From: Hyphomicrobiales bacterium
GTDB lineage: Bacteria; Pseudomonadota; Alphaproteobacteria; Rhizobiales; Rhizobiaceae
Direction: 5' to 3'
Assembly (NCBI GenBank): GCA_900469475.1
Contig: UBXG01000002.1
Location: 508,577 to 572,576, forward strand
Length of the DNA: 64,000 nt
Shown: piece by piece, positions 9,520-20,448 of the stretch
How the letters are laid out: every line of letters starts with the position of its first letter
How positions within the stretch are numbered: position 1 is the stretch's first letter
The notes under the pieces: model-generated
The model's database searches: none
Told to the model about the DNA's origin: nothing
What the model saw: only the letters and a program-made list of their open reading frames with translations
Program-made: the position numbers and the translations under genes

Positions 9520-10014
9520 ATGCCGAAGGAAAAAACGCTGGAAGATCTTTTCTACGACACGCTGAAAGACATCTACTATGCCGAAAGGCAGATCGTGCGG
9601 GCATTGCCCAAGATGGCGCGCGAGGCACAATCGCCGGATCTGAAGGCCGGCTTCGAAAAGCATCTGCAGGAAACCGAAGGCCATGTCGAACGCCTGCAGC
9701 AGATTTTCGACCTGATTGGCAAGCGCGCCCAGGGCAAGACCTGCGAAGCCATCCAGGGGATCATTGCCGAAGGCGAGGAGATCATCGAGGAATTCAAGGG
9801 AACGCCGGCTCTCGATGCCGGATTGATATCGGCGGCGCAGGCCGTCGAGCACTATGAGATCGCCCGCTACGGAACGTTGCGCACCTGGGCGAACACGCTC
9901 GGCCAGAAGAAGGTGGTCGAACTGCTCGACCAGACGCTCCAGGAAGAGGGAAATGCCGACAAGAACCTCTCGAAGCTGGCGATGACCGCAGCCAATCAGA
10001 AGGCCGCAGCCTGA
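9520..10014 (+). CDS. DUF892 ferritin-like protein (YciE/YciF family)
   Basis: This 164-aa all-helical protein starts KTLEDLFYDTLKDIYYAERQI, the hallmark of the family. It repeats Glu/His positions typical of a di-metal four-helix bundle (HLQETEGHVERLQQIF, AVEHYEIARYGTL). The family is associated with osmotic and oxidative stress responses, but its biochemical role is not established. A GGAGA site precedes the ATG. It converges on the LysR gene, with a GC-rich hairpin between the two ends. Confidence 0.93.
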   Translation: MPKEKTLEDLFYDTLKDIYYAERQIVRALPKMAREAQSPDLKAGFEKHLQETEGHVERLQQIFDLIGKRAQGKTCEAIQGIIAEGEEIIEEFKGTPALDAGLISAAQAVEHYEIARYGTLRTWANTLGQKKVVELLDQTLQEEGNADKNLSKLAMTAANQKAAA

Positions 10015-10039
10015 CATCGCTTGCCTGCCCCCCAAGGAT

Positions 10040-10070
10040 GGGGCGGCGGACCGGTCCCCACCGCCGCCCC
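10040..10070. terminator. GC-rich inverted repeat between convergent genes
   Basis: GGGGCGGCGG at 10040-10049 and CCGCCGCCCC at 10061-10070 form a perfect 10-bp stem with an 11-base loop. It lies between the DUF892 gene and the LysR gene and touches the stop codon of the latter. No T-run follows on either strand, so an intrinsic terminator function is only possible. Confidence 0.5.
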
Positions 10071-10964
10071 TCACGGTCCCGTATATTTGAAGAAGTCGAT
10101 GAAGGCCCTGAGCGCCGGGCGCATTTGACGGCGGCTCGGATAGTAGATGCAGAAGCCGGGATAGGGCGGGCACCAATCCTCGAGTACGCGGACGAGCTTG
10201 CCCTCGGCCAGTTCCTGCTGCACGCGGATATCGAACAGATAAGCAAGGCCGGCACCGTTAACGGCCGCCAGAACCCCGAGCCTATCCTCGATGACGATCA
10301 GTGGGCCATCGACGGCAACGACGAGCTCGTGGCCATCCTTCTCGAATTCCCAGCGATAGATCGAGCCATCGGTGAACCGCCGCTTGATACAGCGGTGATG
10401 GACGAGATCACGCGGATGCAGCGGCTTCGCATGCTTCTCGAAATAGGCCGGCGACCCGGCAATGACGGTGCGGATATCAGGCGAGACCTTCACCGCGATC
10501 ATGTCGCCTTCGATGCTCTCCGCCAGCCGGATGCCGGCATCATAGCCCTCCTTGACGATATTGCTGAAGCCGTCCTCGTTGGCGATCTCCAGGGTGATGT
10601 CTGGGTAGGTATTGAGGAAGTCACCCAGCCTTGGCGCCATGAGAAGATCGGAAGCAAAGCGCGGGGCAGTGATGCGCAGCGTCCCCGCCGGGCGGCCACG
10701 GGTCGCAAGCGTATCCTCCAGCGCAATATCGATTTCCTCCAGAGCAGGCGCCAGCCTTTGAAGCAGCGCCTGACCTTCCTCGGTCGGCAATACGCTGCGC
10801 GTGGTACGGGCAAGCAGCCGCACGCCGAGGCTTTCCTCGAGGCTGGACACGGCATGGCTGACCGCAGACGGCGCGATCGACAGTTCCTTGCCGGCAGCGC
10901 GGAAGCTGCGATGGGCGGCGACGGCGGCAAAAACCGCGAGTTGGGAGAGCTGTGTCCGATTCAT
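10071..10964 (-). CDS. LysR-family transcriptional regulator
   Basis: This 297-aa protein has the standard layout: a winged helix-turn-helix at residues 1-60 (LSQLAVFAAVAAHRSFRAAG, then SHAVSSLEESLGVRLLARTT) and a two-lobed periplasmic-binding-like effector domain. RPAGTLRITAPRFAS near residue 92 and the PDITLEIANEDGFSNIV block mark it as a CrgA/YafC-like member. It is divergent from an aldo/keto reductase over 129 bases that contain a palindrome, the usual LysR target arrangement. The inducer is unknown. Confidence 0.95.
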   Translation of the reverse strand: MNRTQLSQLAVFAAVAAHRSFRAAGKELSIAPSAVSHAVSSLEESLGVRLLARTTRSVLPTEEGQALLQRLAPALEEIDIALEDTLATRGRPAGTLRITAPRFASDLLMAPRLGDFLNTYPDITLEIANEDGFSNIVKEGYDAGIRLAESIEGDMIAVKVSPDIRTVIAGSPAYFEKHAKPLHPRDLVHHRCIKRRFTDGSIYRWEFEKDGHELVVAVDGPLIVIEDRLGVLAAVNGAGLAYLFDIRVQQELAEGKLVRVLEDWCPPYPGFCIYYPSRRQMRPALRAFIDFFKYTGP

Positions 10965-10999
10965 TGATCTAAATTATAGAACAGCCTGTAAGAATTTGC

Positions 11000-11015
11000 A
11001 TGGATTTTCATCCAT
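11000..11015. promoter_or_regulatory. Palindrome in LysR/aldo-keto reductase divergent promoter
   Basis: ATGGAT-TTTC-ATCCAT is a perfect 6+6 inverted repeat 36 bases upstream of the LysR start, on the other side of which lies the reductase. LysR regulators usually bind interrupted dyads in such intergenic regions, so this is a plausible operator. Confidence 0.45.
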
Positions 11016-11093
11016 TATCCAGAGCCCTACCTTGAGCTCGCAGGCAGAGGACACAAACCCTGCCGCTCCCATACGTCTCAAGAGGAACACACC

Positions 11094-12089
<996 letters not shown>

Positions 12090-12344
12090 CAAATGGGCCG
12101 TCTCTTCCGCCCAAGCGACGACATCGGCCGTAAAGGCCGGTGTCATTTTGGGACCGAAAAGAAAAATGAAGCATCCTCAAGGGAATGGCCGAACATGCAA
12201 ATCGCCTGAATTGCAGGCTTTTTCAAACTCCTAAGTTGATCGTCGTGGACGCGAAGCTCATTCAGAAGCTCGACGCTCGGTTGACAAACAGGCCCGAAAT
12301 TTGAAGATTGCCGCCATCAAAAACGGGCAGCGTGGGGAGGACTT

Positions 12345-15300
12345 ATGTCTAGGCGCGCGTTTATCGGCTTCTCTGCTTTTCTTCTCGCCACTTTCGCATC
12401 TCTGACCCCTTCGCTGACGGCTGACGTCAAGCGCCAGGTGGTTACCACGAAGGATGGCGATTACTTCGGCTTCGATCTGCGCACAGAGCAGAATGTGACG
12501 CTGGATCAGTGCTCCGCGTCCTGCATCGGCGACAAGTCCTGCAAGGCCTTCACCTACAATCCCAAGGTGAAGTGGTGCTTCATGAAGTCGGACTTCAACC
12601 AGCTCAATAGTTTTCCCGGCGCAATCGCCGGCAAGATCGTCGAGACGGCGGCCACCAGCGAGCCGGATATCGGCGCGGCCCCTGCCCTTTCATTCCTTTC
12701 CGACAATTTCGTCCAGAGCGCGCGTGATGCAAAGAACACGCTGACGCTCGGCAACGAGCTGAAGGGCCAGGGCGTTGAAAGCCTTATTGCGCTCGGCCGC
12801 ATCGAACTGACCTCGGGCAATGTCAACGATGCGCTGAACGCCTTCCAGGGCGCGCTCTCGCTCAATCCCGACAACGGTGATCTGTGGATCGAGATGGCGC
12901 GCGCCGCCAATACGATCACGAACGACACGTCTGTCGCTACGCGCGCCGCCTATGCCGCGCTCAACGGCTACCAGCTGACCCGCACGACGAGCAGCCGCGC
13001 CGAGGCGCTCGCCGTTCTCGCCGAGGCTCTGAAGAATGCGCAGAACTATCGCCCCGCGCTCAGCGCCTACAAGGCAAGTCTCAATCTCGTCAGTTCGGCC
13101 GCGGTCCAGGCAGCCTATAACGATCTTCTGGCCCGTCAGGGCTTCCGTGTCACGGGCAATACGCTCGACAACGACAATGCTTCGCCGCGCGCCTGTGTGC
13201 AGTTCTCCGAAAAGCTGGTGAAGAGCGGCGTCGACTATACCCCCTTCGTCACCCTCAATGGGGCAGCACCAAAGGGCGTCGACGCCAAGGACAACCAGAT
13301 CTGCGTCGAAGGGCTGGAATTCGGCCAGCACTACCGCATTTCGCTGCGCGCCGGCCTGCCCTCCTCGGTGGATGAAAACCTCGCCTCGCAGGTCAATGTC
13401 GATATCTACGTCAAGGATCGCACGGCTTCGCTGCGCTTCACGGGCGACAATTTCGTCCTGCCTTCGACCGCGCGCCGCGGCATCCCGATCATTTCGGTTA
13501 ACGCCAACACGGCCAATCTCAAGCTCTACCGCATCGGCGACCGCAATATCGCGCAGCTCCTGAACAATTCGCAGTTCCTGACGCAGGTGGACAGTTACAG
13601 CGCCCAGACCATCCAGGATACCAATGGCGAACTGGTCTGGCAGGGCTCCATCGAGATCAAGCAGGAACTCAACAAGGAAGTCGCAACCAGCTTCCCTGTG
13701 GACGAGGCGCTGCCGAAGCGCAAACCCGGCGTCTATGTGCTGACGGCGGTTGCGCCCGAGAGCGGCGGCCATGAATGGGACCCGCAGGCGACACAATGGT
13801 TCGTCGTTTCCGACATCGGCGTCACCACCTATGCCGGCACCGACGGGCTGAATGTCTTTGCCCGCTCGCTCGGCAGCGCAAAGCCGCTGGCCGGCATCCA
13901 GCTGCAGCTGCTCGCCAAGAACAATGAAATCCTTGGTACCGCCAAGACCGATGACAATGGCCGCGCCGTCTTCAGCGCCGGCCTGATGCGCGGCACGGCG
14001 GGCATGACGCCGGCCGTCATCACCGCCCAAAACGGCGATCAGGATTATGTCTTCCTCGACATGACCCGCGCCGGCTTCGATCTTTCCGACCGCGGCGTTG
14101 CCGGTAGAACCGCACCGGGCGCGATCGACCTTTTGACCTGGACGGAACGCGGCATATACCGTGCCGGCGAGACGGTGCATGCTTCCGCCCTTGCCCGCGA
14201 CGTCAGCTCGACGGCGGTGGAAAGCCTGCCGCTCACCTTCGTCTTCCTGCGCCCGGATGGCGTCGAGGATCGCCGCATCGTCACCGATGGCGGCAAGCTC
14301 GGCGGCTATAATGTCGATCTGCCGCTGCAGCAGACCTCGATGCGCGGCACCTGGACGATGAATATCTACACCGACCCGAAAGGCTCCTCCATCGGCTCGC
14401 AGACCTTCCTCGTCGACGATTTCGTGCCGGATCGCATCGAATTCGACATGAAGAGCGACGCCAAGGAGATCGAAGTCGGCCAGCCGACGCCGGTTAATGT
14501 CGATGGACGCTATCTCTATGGCGCGCCGGCCGCCGGCCTCAACCTCGAAGGCGAAGTGACGCTGAAGCCGACGCGCCAGAGCGATGCCTTCAAGGGCTAT
14601 CAGTTCGGCCTCGCCGACGAAGGTGCCGGCAAGGCAAACGCAAATAATGACGATGACGACAGCAGCAGCGGCGATAGCAAGGCCGAGAGCACGCAGGTGC
14701 CGCTCGAAGACCTACAGGCGCTGGACGAGAACGGTAAGACGACCTTCAACGTCACGATCAACGACACGCCTTCGACCACGCAGCTGCTGAACGCCAATAT
14801 TACGGTGCGCATGCAGGAAGCCGGCGGTCGCGCTGTCGAGCGCTCGCTGACGCTGCCCGTCAAGGCGGATGGCCCACGCATCGGCATCAAGCCGGAATTC
14901 GACGGCGATCTCGGTGAAAATTCCGTCGGCAACTTCCATGTCATCGTTGTCGATGCCAATGGCCAGAAGCAGGCCATGCAGGGCCTGACCTGGAAGCTGC
15001 TGAGCGTCGAGCGCAATTATCAATGGTATCGCGACGGCAGCAGCTGGAAGTTCGAGCCTATCATGTCCACCAAGCAGGTGGCGGTCGGCACGGTCAACGC
15101 CACGACGGACGGTGCGGCGATTTCCATGCCGGTCACCTGGGGTCGCTACCGCCTCGAAGTCTCCACCGCCGATGCGAACGGCCCGGAATCGAGCGTCGAG
15201 TTCAATGCCGGCTGGTATATCGCCTCCACCTCGACGGAAACGCCGGATGCGCTGGAGATCGCACTCGACAAGGAAAGCTACCATGTCGGCGACACGGCCA

Positions 15301-17867
15301 AGCTGAAGGTCACCTCGCGCTATGCCGGTCAGTTGATGGTGACGGCCGGGTCGGAAACGCTGATCTCGGTCGCCAACGCCGATATCGGCGCGACAGGCGG
15401 CGAAGTCGACGTTCCCGTAACGGCGGATTGGGGCGCCGGCACCTATCTGACGGCCACTCTTTTCCGCCCTGGCGACGCCCAGGAAAGCCGCATGCCGATG
15501 CGCGCCATCGGCATCAAATGGGCCCCCGTCGATCCCGGCGAGCGCAAGCTGCAGATCAAGATCGACGCGCCGCAGAAGACGCTGCCACGCCAACCGCTCA
15601 ACATCGCCCTGCAGGTTGCGGGTGCAGGCGCCAATGAGGACGCCTATGTCACGATTGCCGCCGTCGATGTCGGCATCCTCAATCTCACGCGCTACCAGCC
15701 GCCGGCACCGGATGACTGGTATTATGGCCAACGCCAGCTCGGCCTCGAAATCCGCGATATTTACGGCCGCCTCATCGATGGCTCACTCGGCGCGACGGGC
15801 AAGCTGCGTACCGGCGGCGACGGCGGACAGGCAGCCCTGCAGGCGAGCCCGCCGAAGGAAAAACTGATCGCCTTCTTCTCCGGTCCGATCAAGCTCGATG
15901 CCAATGGCAAGGCGAATGTCAGCTTTGATATTCCGCAGTTCAACGGCACGGCACGGCTGATGGCAGTCGCCTGGTCGAAGGCCGGCGTCGGTCACGCGAC
16001 ACAGGACGTGATCATTCGTGATCCCGTCGTCGTCACCGCCAGCCTGCCGAAATTCCTGGCACCGGGAGACAAGGCGAATCTGCGTCTCGATGTCGCCAAC
16101 ACGGACGCACCAGCCGGCGAATACACCCTCGCGGTAACAGGCAACAGCGCCGTGACGGTGGATGCAAGCGCCACGCAGCAGAAGGTCAACCTGCAGGCCG
16201 GCGGCAAATACGCCATCACCCTGCCACTGACCGGCGGACAGCCAGGCGACGGCGCGATCTCGATCAAGCTCTCGAATGCATCAGGCATGTCGCTCGACCA
16301 ATCGGTCGATATCCCCGTTCGCCCGTCGCAGCTGCCGGTCACAGAACGGCGTGTCATCGCGCTTGCGCCAGGCAAGAGCCTGACCGTCAATGCCGACCTT
16401 CTCGCCGACAGCGTGCTGCCCGGCGCCTCGGTCAGCGTCAATGTCAGCCGTTCCAGCGCCTTTGACGTGCCGGCGCTTTTGATGAGCCTCAGCCACTATC
16501 CCTATGGCTGCGCGGAACAGACGGCGAGTAGCGCCATGCCGTTGCTCTACTTCAGCGACATGGCCATCAAGAACGGCCTGGCCAATGACGCCGAGATCCA
16601 GAAGCGCGTGCAGGATTCGATCTATCGCGAACTGTCCTACCAGTCCTCGACCGGCAGCTTCGGCCTCTGGAGCCCGGGCTCGGGCGATCTCTGGCTCGAC
16701 GCCTATGTGATGGACTTCCTGACCCGCGCCCGCGAGCAGAAGTACAACGTGCCGGATCAGGCCATGGTGCAGGGTCTCGAAAACCTCCAGAATGCGCTCA
16801 GCGCCAACACCAACGTCAAGGATAACGGCAACGAGATCGCCTATGCTCTCTATGTGCTGGCGCGCAACAAGAAGGCGTCGATCAGCGATCTGCGCTACTA
16901 TGCGGACACCATGCTGAACGACTTCCCGACGCCGCTATCGAAGGCGCATCTGGCCGCCGCTCTCGCGCTCTACGGAGATGCTCAGCGCTCGCGCAACATC
17001 TTCGTGGATTCTCTGCAGATGTCGCAAAAGGCGGCGGTGACAAAGGTCAGCTTCGTCCGCTCGGACTACGGCTCGTCGCTGCGCGATGGTGCCGCCGTAC
17101 TGGCGCTGGCCGCCGAAAGCCGCCCCGTGCCGCCGATCATTCCGGAACTCGCAAGCGTCGTCGCCAAGGATTGGCAGAGCCGGAAATATACCAGCACGCA
17201 GGAACAGACCTGGATGCTGCTCGCCGCCCGCGCTCTACAGAATGGCGATGACGGCCTGACGCTCGATGTCAACGGCGCCGCCCATAGCGGCACCTATATG
17301 GCACAGATGTCGGGCGATGCGCTGATGGGCCACCCGCTGACCGTCACCAATACGACGCGCCAGCCGCTGTCGGCTGCCGTGACCACGGTCGCGGCTCCGG
17401 TGGCGCCGCTGCCCGCTGGCGGTAACGGCTTCAAGATCGAGCGCAAATACTACACGCTCGACGGCGAAGAGGCGAATGTCAGCCAGGCACAGCAGAACGA
17501 ACGCTACGTAGTCGTGCTGCACGTGACCGAGGACAATGACTGGCCGCAGCGCATCCTCGTGACCGATCTCCTGCCGGCAGGCTTCGAGATCGACAATCCG
17601 AGCATCGTCAACAGCGCCCAGCTTTCGAACTTCGACTGGCTCAGCGAAGTTCAGCCTGCTCATGTCGAATTCCGCAACGACCGCTTCGTCGCTGCCTTCG
17701 ATCAGAATTCCGGGGCAGATCGCGACATGACCTTCGCCTATGTCGTGCGCGCCGTGACCCCCGGCGTCTACGATCATCCGGCCGCAAGCGTCGAGGACAT
17801 GTATCGTCCCCAGTTTTCGGCCCGCACGGCAATGGGTCGCATGGAGGTGCTGGGCGCCCAGCAGTAA
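12345..17867 (+). CDS. Alpha-2-macroglobulin family protein with N-terminal PAN/apple domain (YfhM-like)
   Basis: This 1840-aa secreted protein begins with a Sec signal peptide and has no lipobox cysteine. Next comes a Cys-rich PAN/apple domain (about 40-100: DQCSASCIGDKSCKAFTYN, CFMKSDFN), then two TPR-like helical repeats (about 145-260), then MG domains. The thioester motif GCAEQ has Cys1389 and Gln1392, so the covalent trap is intact. An acid/Ser linker (DDDDSSSGDSK) lies near 765-780. Bacterial A2M proteins trap attacking proteases in the periplasm. The pbpC gene follows 9 bases after the stop, the classic pair for guarding and repairing the cell wall. GGGGAGG precedes the ATG. Confidence 0.95.
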   Translation: MSRRAFIGFSAFLLATFASLTPSLTADVKRQVVTTKDGDYFGFDLRTEQNVTLDQCSASCIGDKSCKAFTYNPKVKWCFMKSDFNQLNSFPGAIAGKIVETAATSEPDIGAAPALSFLSDNFVQSARDAKNTLTLGNELKGQGVESLIALGRIELTSGNVNDALNAFQGALSLNPDNGDLWIEMARAANTITNDTSVATRAAYAALNGYQLTRTTSSRAEALAVLAEALKNAQNYRPALSAYKASLNLVSSAAVQAAYNDLLARQGFRVTGNTLDNDNASPRACVQFSEKLVKSGVDYTPFVTLNGAAPKGVDAKDNQICVEGLEFGQHYRISLRAGLPSSVDENLASQVNVDIYVKDRTASLRFTGDNFVLPSTARRGIPIISVNANTANLKLYRIGDRNIAQLLNNSQFLTQVDSYSAQTIQDTNGELVWQGSIEIKQELNKEVATSFPVDEALPKRKPGVYVLTAVAPESGGHEWDPQATQWFVVSDIGVTTYAGTDGLNVFARSLGSAKPLAGIQLQLLAKNNEILGTAKTDDNGRAVFSAGLMRGTAGMTPAVITAQNGDQDYVFLDMTRAGFDLSDRGVAGRTAPGAIDLLTWTERGIYRAGETVHASALARDVSSTAVESLPLTFVFLRPDGVEDRRIVTDGGKLGGYNVDLPLQQTSMRGTWTMNIYTDPKGSSIGSQTFLVDDFVPDRIEFDMKSDAKEIEVGQPTPVNVDGRYLYGAPAAGLNLEGEVTLKPTRQSDAFKGYQFGLADEGAGKANANNDDDDSSSGDSKAESTQVPLEDLQALDENGKTTFNVTINDTPSTTQLLNANITVRMQEAGGRAVERSLTLPVKADGPRIGIKPEFDGDLGENSVGNFHVIVVDANGQKQAMQGLTWKLLSVERNYQWYRDGSSWKFEPIMSTKQVAVGTVNATTDGAAISMPVTWGRYRLEVSTADANGPESSVEFNAGWYIASTSTETPDALEIALDKESYHVGDTAKLKVTSRYAGQLMVTAGSETLISVANADIGATGGEVDVPVTADWGAGTYLTATLFRPGDAQESRMPMRAIGIKWAPVDPGERKLQIKIDAPQKTLPRQPLNIALQVAGAGANEDAYVTIAAVDVGILNLTRYQPPAPDDWYYGQRQLGLEIRDIYGRLIDGSLGATGKLRTGGDGGQAALQASPPKEKLIAFFSGPIKLDANGKANVSFDIPQFNGTARLMAVAWSKAGVGHATQDVIIRDPVVVTASLPKFLAPGDKANLRLDVANTDAPAGEYTLAVTGNSAVTVDASATQQKVNLQAGGKYAITLPLTGGQPGDGAISIKLSNASGMSLDQSVDIPVRPSQLPVTERRVIALAPGKSLTVNADLLADSVLPGASVSVNVSRSSAFDVPALLMSLSHYPYGCAEQTASSAMPLLYFSDMAIKNGLANDAEIQKRVQDSIYRELSYQSSTGSFGLWSPGSGDLWLDAYVMDFLTRAREQKYNVPDQAMVQGLENLQNALSANTNVKDNGNEIAYALYVLARNKKASISDLRYYADTMLNDFPTPLSKAHLAAALALYGDAQRSRNIFVDSLQMSQKAAVTKVSFVRSDYGSSLRDGAAVLALAAESRPVPPIIPELASVVAKDWQSRKYTSTQEQTWMLLAARALQNGDDGLTLDVNGAAHSGTYMAQMSGDALMGHPLTVTNTTRQPLSAAVTTVAAPVAPLPAGGNGFKIERKYYTLDGEEANVSQAQQNERYVVVLHVTEDNDWPQRILVTDLLPAGFEIDNPSIVNSAQLSNFDWLSEVQPAHVEFRNDRFVAAFDQNSGADRDMTFAYVVRAVTPGVYDHPAASVEDMYRPQFSARTAMGRMEVLGAQQ

Positions 17868-17876
17868 GAAGCAATC

Positions 17877-19964
17877 ATGAAGGCGCGGTGGAAAATTGCG
17901 ATCGGCTTTGGAGCCACCGTCTTGACGGCGGTGGGTCTGGTCTTCGGCCTGGAAGCCGCAGATCACGCCTATCCACCGCCGCTGGACAATGCCCGCGTGG
18001 TGTCCGCCGAAGTGCTCGATGCCAACGGCAATCTGCTGCGCGCCTTCGCCACGCCCGAGGGGCGCTGGCGGCTGAAGACCGAGGTTGCCGATGTCGATCC
18101 GCAATTTCTGCGTATGCTGGTCGCCTATGAGGACCGGCGCTTCTACGATCACCATGGCGTCGATCCCATGGCGATCGGCCGCGCCTTCCTCCAACTCCTC
18201 ACGCATGGCCGCATCGTGTCAGGCGGCTCGACGCTCTCCATGCAGGTGGCACGCCTGATCGAGCCCCGCAGCGAGCGCTCGATGACGGCGAAACTCTTGC
18301 AAGTCGTCCGTGCCATCCAGATCGAACGGCGGCTGACCAAGGAACAGATCCTCGATCTCTATCTGACGCATGCCCCCTATGGCGGCAATCTGGAAGGCGT
18401 GCGGGCCGCGAGCCTTGCCTATTTCGGCAAGGAGCCGAAGCATCTGACGGTCGCGCAGGCTGGCCTGCTGGTTGCCCTGCCGCAACTACCGGAAAAGCGC
18501 CGGCCAGACCGCAATCTTGCCGCCGCCCAGGCTGCCCGCCATCGCGTGCTCGAGCGCGCGGCCGTGGCTGCCGTTATCGGCGAAGGCGAAGCGGAACGTG
18601 CCTCGCTTTCACCAATTCCTGCTCAGCGCCGGCAACTGCCGGCCTATGCCGCGCATGTCGCCGAATTGGCACTGCGCAAGCAGTCTGGCGTCATCAAGCA
18701 TAAGACGACATTGCGGCGCGATGTGCAGCAGGGTCTGGAAGCCGTTGCGGATGCGGCGGCAAAGCGGCTTGGGCCGAAAGTATCGGTCGCCATGATCATG
18801 GCCGACGCCAAGACCGGCGAGATCATCGGTGAAGTCGGCTCGGCCAATTATTTCGATTCCTCGCGTGCCGGCTGGGTCGATATGACCCGCGTGCTGCGCT
18901 CGCCCGGCTCGACGCTGAAGCCCTTCATCTACGGCCTTGCCTTCGAGCAGGGCTATGTGGCGCAGGAGACGATTATCGAGGATCGCCCCGCCGACTTCTA
19001 CGGCTATCGCCCACGCAATTTCGACATGAGCTACCAGGGCGATGTCAGCGTGCGCCAGGCGCTGCAGCTGTCGCTCAATGTACCGGCCGTGCGCCTGCTC
19101 GACGCGGTCGGGCCGACGCGGCTGCTGGTGCGCTTCCGCCGCGCCGAGGTGAAGCCGAAGTTGCCGCCGAACGAAGCTCCGGGCCTTGCCATCGGCCTCG
19201 GCGGCGTCGGCGTGACGCTGAAGGATCTCGTGCAGCTCTATGCCGGGCTTGCCAATCGCGGCAAGGCCATGCGGATCGGCGATGGCGTGCAGGACGAGCC
19301 GGGACCGATCGACGGCGAGCCACTGATGGAGCCGATCGCGGTGTGGAACATCACCGACATTCTCTCCGACATCATTGCCCCGCGCGGCAGCAAGCAGCTC
19401 GGCATCGCTTACAAGACCGGAACCAGCTACGGCAATCGCGATGCCTGGTCGATCGGCTATGACGGCGCGCATGTGCTCGGCGTCTGGGTCGGCCGTCCGG
19501 ACAATGGCGCCGTACCGGGGCTGGCGGGCTATGTTTCCGCCGCACCCATCCTGTTCGAGGCCTTCGCCAAATCGGGCGTTGCCATAACCCCCTTCCCTGC
19601 CGCTCCGATGGGCGCCGTGCGCATCGCGCCGACCGAATTGCCGATCAGCCAGCGGCGTTTTTCCGTGACCGCCGCCGGGCTGCTGGCTGCCTCCAGCCGC
19701 GAACCGGCGCCTCAGATCGTCTATCCGCCGGAAGGTGCGCGCGTCGATCTCGGGGCAAGCGGCGGCAACGACCAGATCATGCCGCTGGCGTTGAAGCTGC
19801 AGGGCGGCAGGGCGCCGTTCCGCTGGCTCGCCAACGGCAAGCCGCTGCCCGACATGTCGCGCCGCCGCACCAACCAATGGACACCCGATGGCGCCGGCTA
19901 TTCGACGCTGACCGTCATCGATGCCGCCGGGCGCGCGGCAAGCGTGCGCGTCTTCGTGGAATAG
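17877..19964 (+). CDS. pbpC: Penicillin-binding protein 1C (bifunctional glycosyltransferase/transpeptidase)
   Basis: This 695-aa protein has an N-terminal membrane anchor (residues 5-26). The GT51 transglycosylase domain has its catalytic Glu85 in EDRRFYDHHGVD and the motif GGSTLSMQVARL near 115. The transpeptidase carries S345-TLK, S399-LN and K513-TG. The C-terminal 90 residues fit the BiPBP_C domain that binds partner proteins. It polymerises and crosslinks peptidoglycan in the periplasm. It is co-transcribed with the upstream alpha-2-macroglobulin gene. Confidence 0.96.
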   Translation: MKARWKIAIGFGATVLTAVGLVFGLEAADHAYPPPLDNARVVSAEVLDANGNLLRAFATPEGRWRLKTEVADVDPQFLRMLVAYEDRRFYDHHGVDPMAIGRAFLQLLTHGRIVSGGSTLSMQVARLIEPRSERSMTAKLLQVVRAIQIERRLTKEQILDLYLTHAPYGGNLEGVRAASLAYFGKEPKHLTVAQAGLLVALPQLPEKRRPDRNLAAAQAARHRVLERAAVAAVIGEGEAERASLSPIPAQRRQLPAYAAHVAELALRKQSGVIKHKTTLRRDVQQGLEAVADAAAKRLGPKVSVAMIMADAKTGEIIGEVGSANYFDSSRAGWVDMTRVLRSPGSTLKPFIYGLAFEQGYVAQETIIEDRPADFYGYRPRNFDMSYQGDVSVRQALQLSLNVPAVRLLDAVGPTRLLVRFRRAEVKPKLPPNEAPGLAIGLGGVGVTLKDLVQLYAGLANRGKAMRIGDGVQDEPGPIDGEPLMEPIAVWNITDILSDIIAPRGSKQLGIAYKTGTSYGNRDAWSIGYDGAHVLGVWVGRPDNGAVPGLAGYVSAAPILFEAFAKSGVAITPFPAAPMGAVRIAPTELPISQRRFSVTAAGLLAASSREPAPQIVYPPEGARVDLGASGGNDQIMPLALKLQGGRAPFRWLANGKPLPDMSRRRTNQWTPDGAGYSTLTVIDAAGRAASVRVFVE

Positions 19965-20057
19965 ACGTCGTCAAATCATTGCGATCATGGTGCCAGCGTT
20001 TTGGCAGTCGGCGGTGTCTATGATATGTTAGACATGACTCAAACGAGGAATGACAAG

Positions 20058-20417
20058 ATGTCGGAAGAGCAGGCAATCCGCGCGGTTGTTCATCTCTACG
20101 TCGATGGCATGGCATTCGCGAACGAGCCGGCGCTGCGCAAGGCCTTCCATCCGCGAGCAGCGATCATCGGCAATTATCAAGGCGCGGTGGAATGGATGAC
20201 GCGGGATGAATTCATTGCCGCGATCGTCGAGGAAGGCAGCGCGCCGCCCGGCACCATTCCGCTGATGGATATAGAATTGATCGACATCGAAGGCGATGCT
20301 GCAAGCGTCAAGGTCGTCGACGAATTCGCCGGGATGCGGTTTTCGGACTATCTATCGCTGGTGAAGATCGATGGCCGGTGGAGTGTGGTGAACAAGGTTT
20401 ACCATCTGCATCGGTAG
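20058..20417 (+). CDS. NTF2-like / putative lumazine-binding family protein
   Basis: This 119-aa protein has the cone-shaped NTF2/SnoaL fold pattern: HLYVDGMAFANEPALRKAFHPRAAIIG, then MTRDEFIAAIVEE, ending in ISLVK-like strands and VVNKVYHLH. I place the start at 20058 because GAGG lies nine bases upstream. Upstream in-frame ATGs at 20025 and 20034 have no such site. The motif set resembles the Lumazine_bd_2 family. No catalytic role is known. It is followed by an intergenic palindrome. Confidence 0.85.
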   Translation: MSEEQAIRAVVHLYVDGMAFANEPALRKAFHPRAAIIGNYQGAVEWMTRDEFIAAIVEEGSAPPGTIPLMDIELIDIEGDAASVKVVDEFAGMRFSDYLSLVKIDGRWSVVNKVYHLHR

Positions 20418-20448
20418 GTGAGGCGGCACCGAGGATGCCGTGCCCCTG

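Noticed and set aside
12690..14180. 496-codon frame antisense to the alpha-2-macroglobulin gene
   Set aside because: Composition follows the complement of the real gene and no motif is recognisable.
18609..19877. 422-codon frame antisense to pbpC
   Set aside because: Shadow frame; pbpC has full catalytic motifs.
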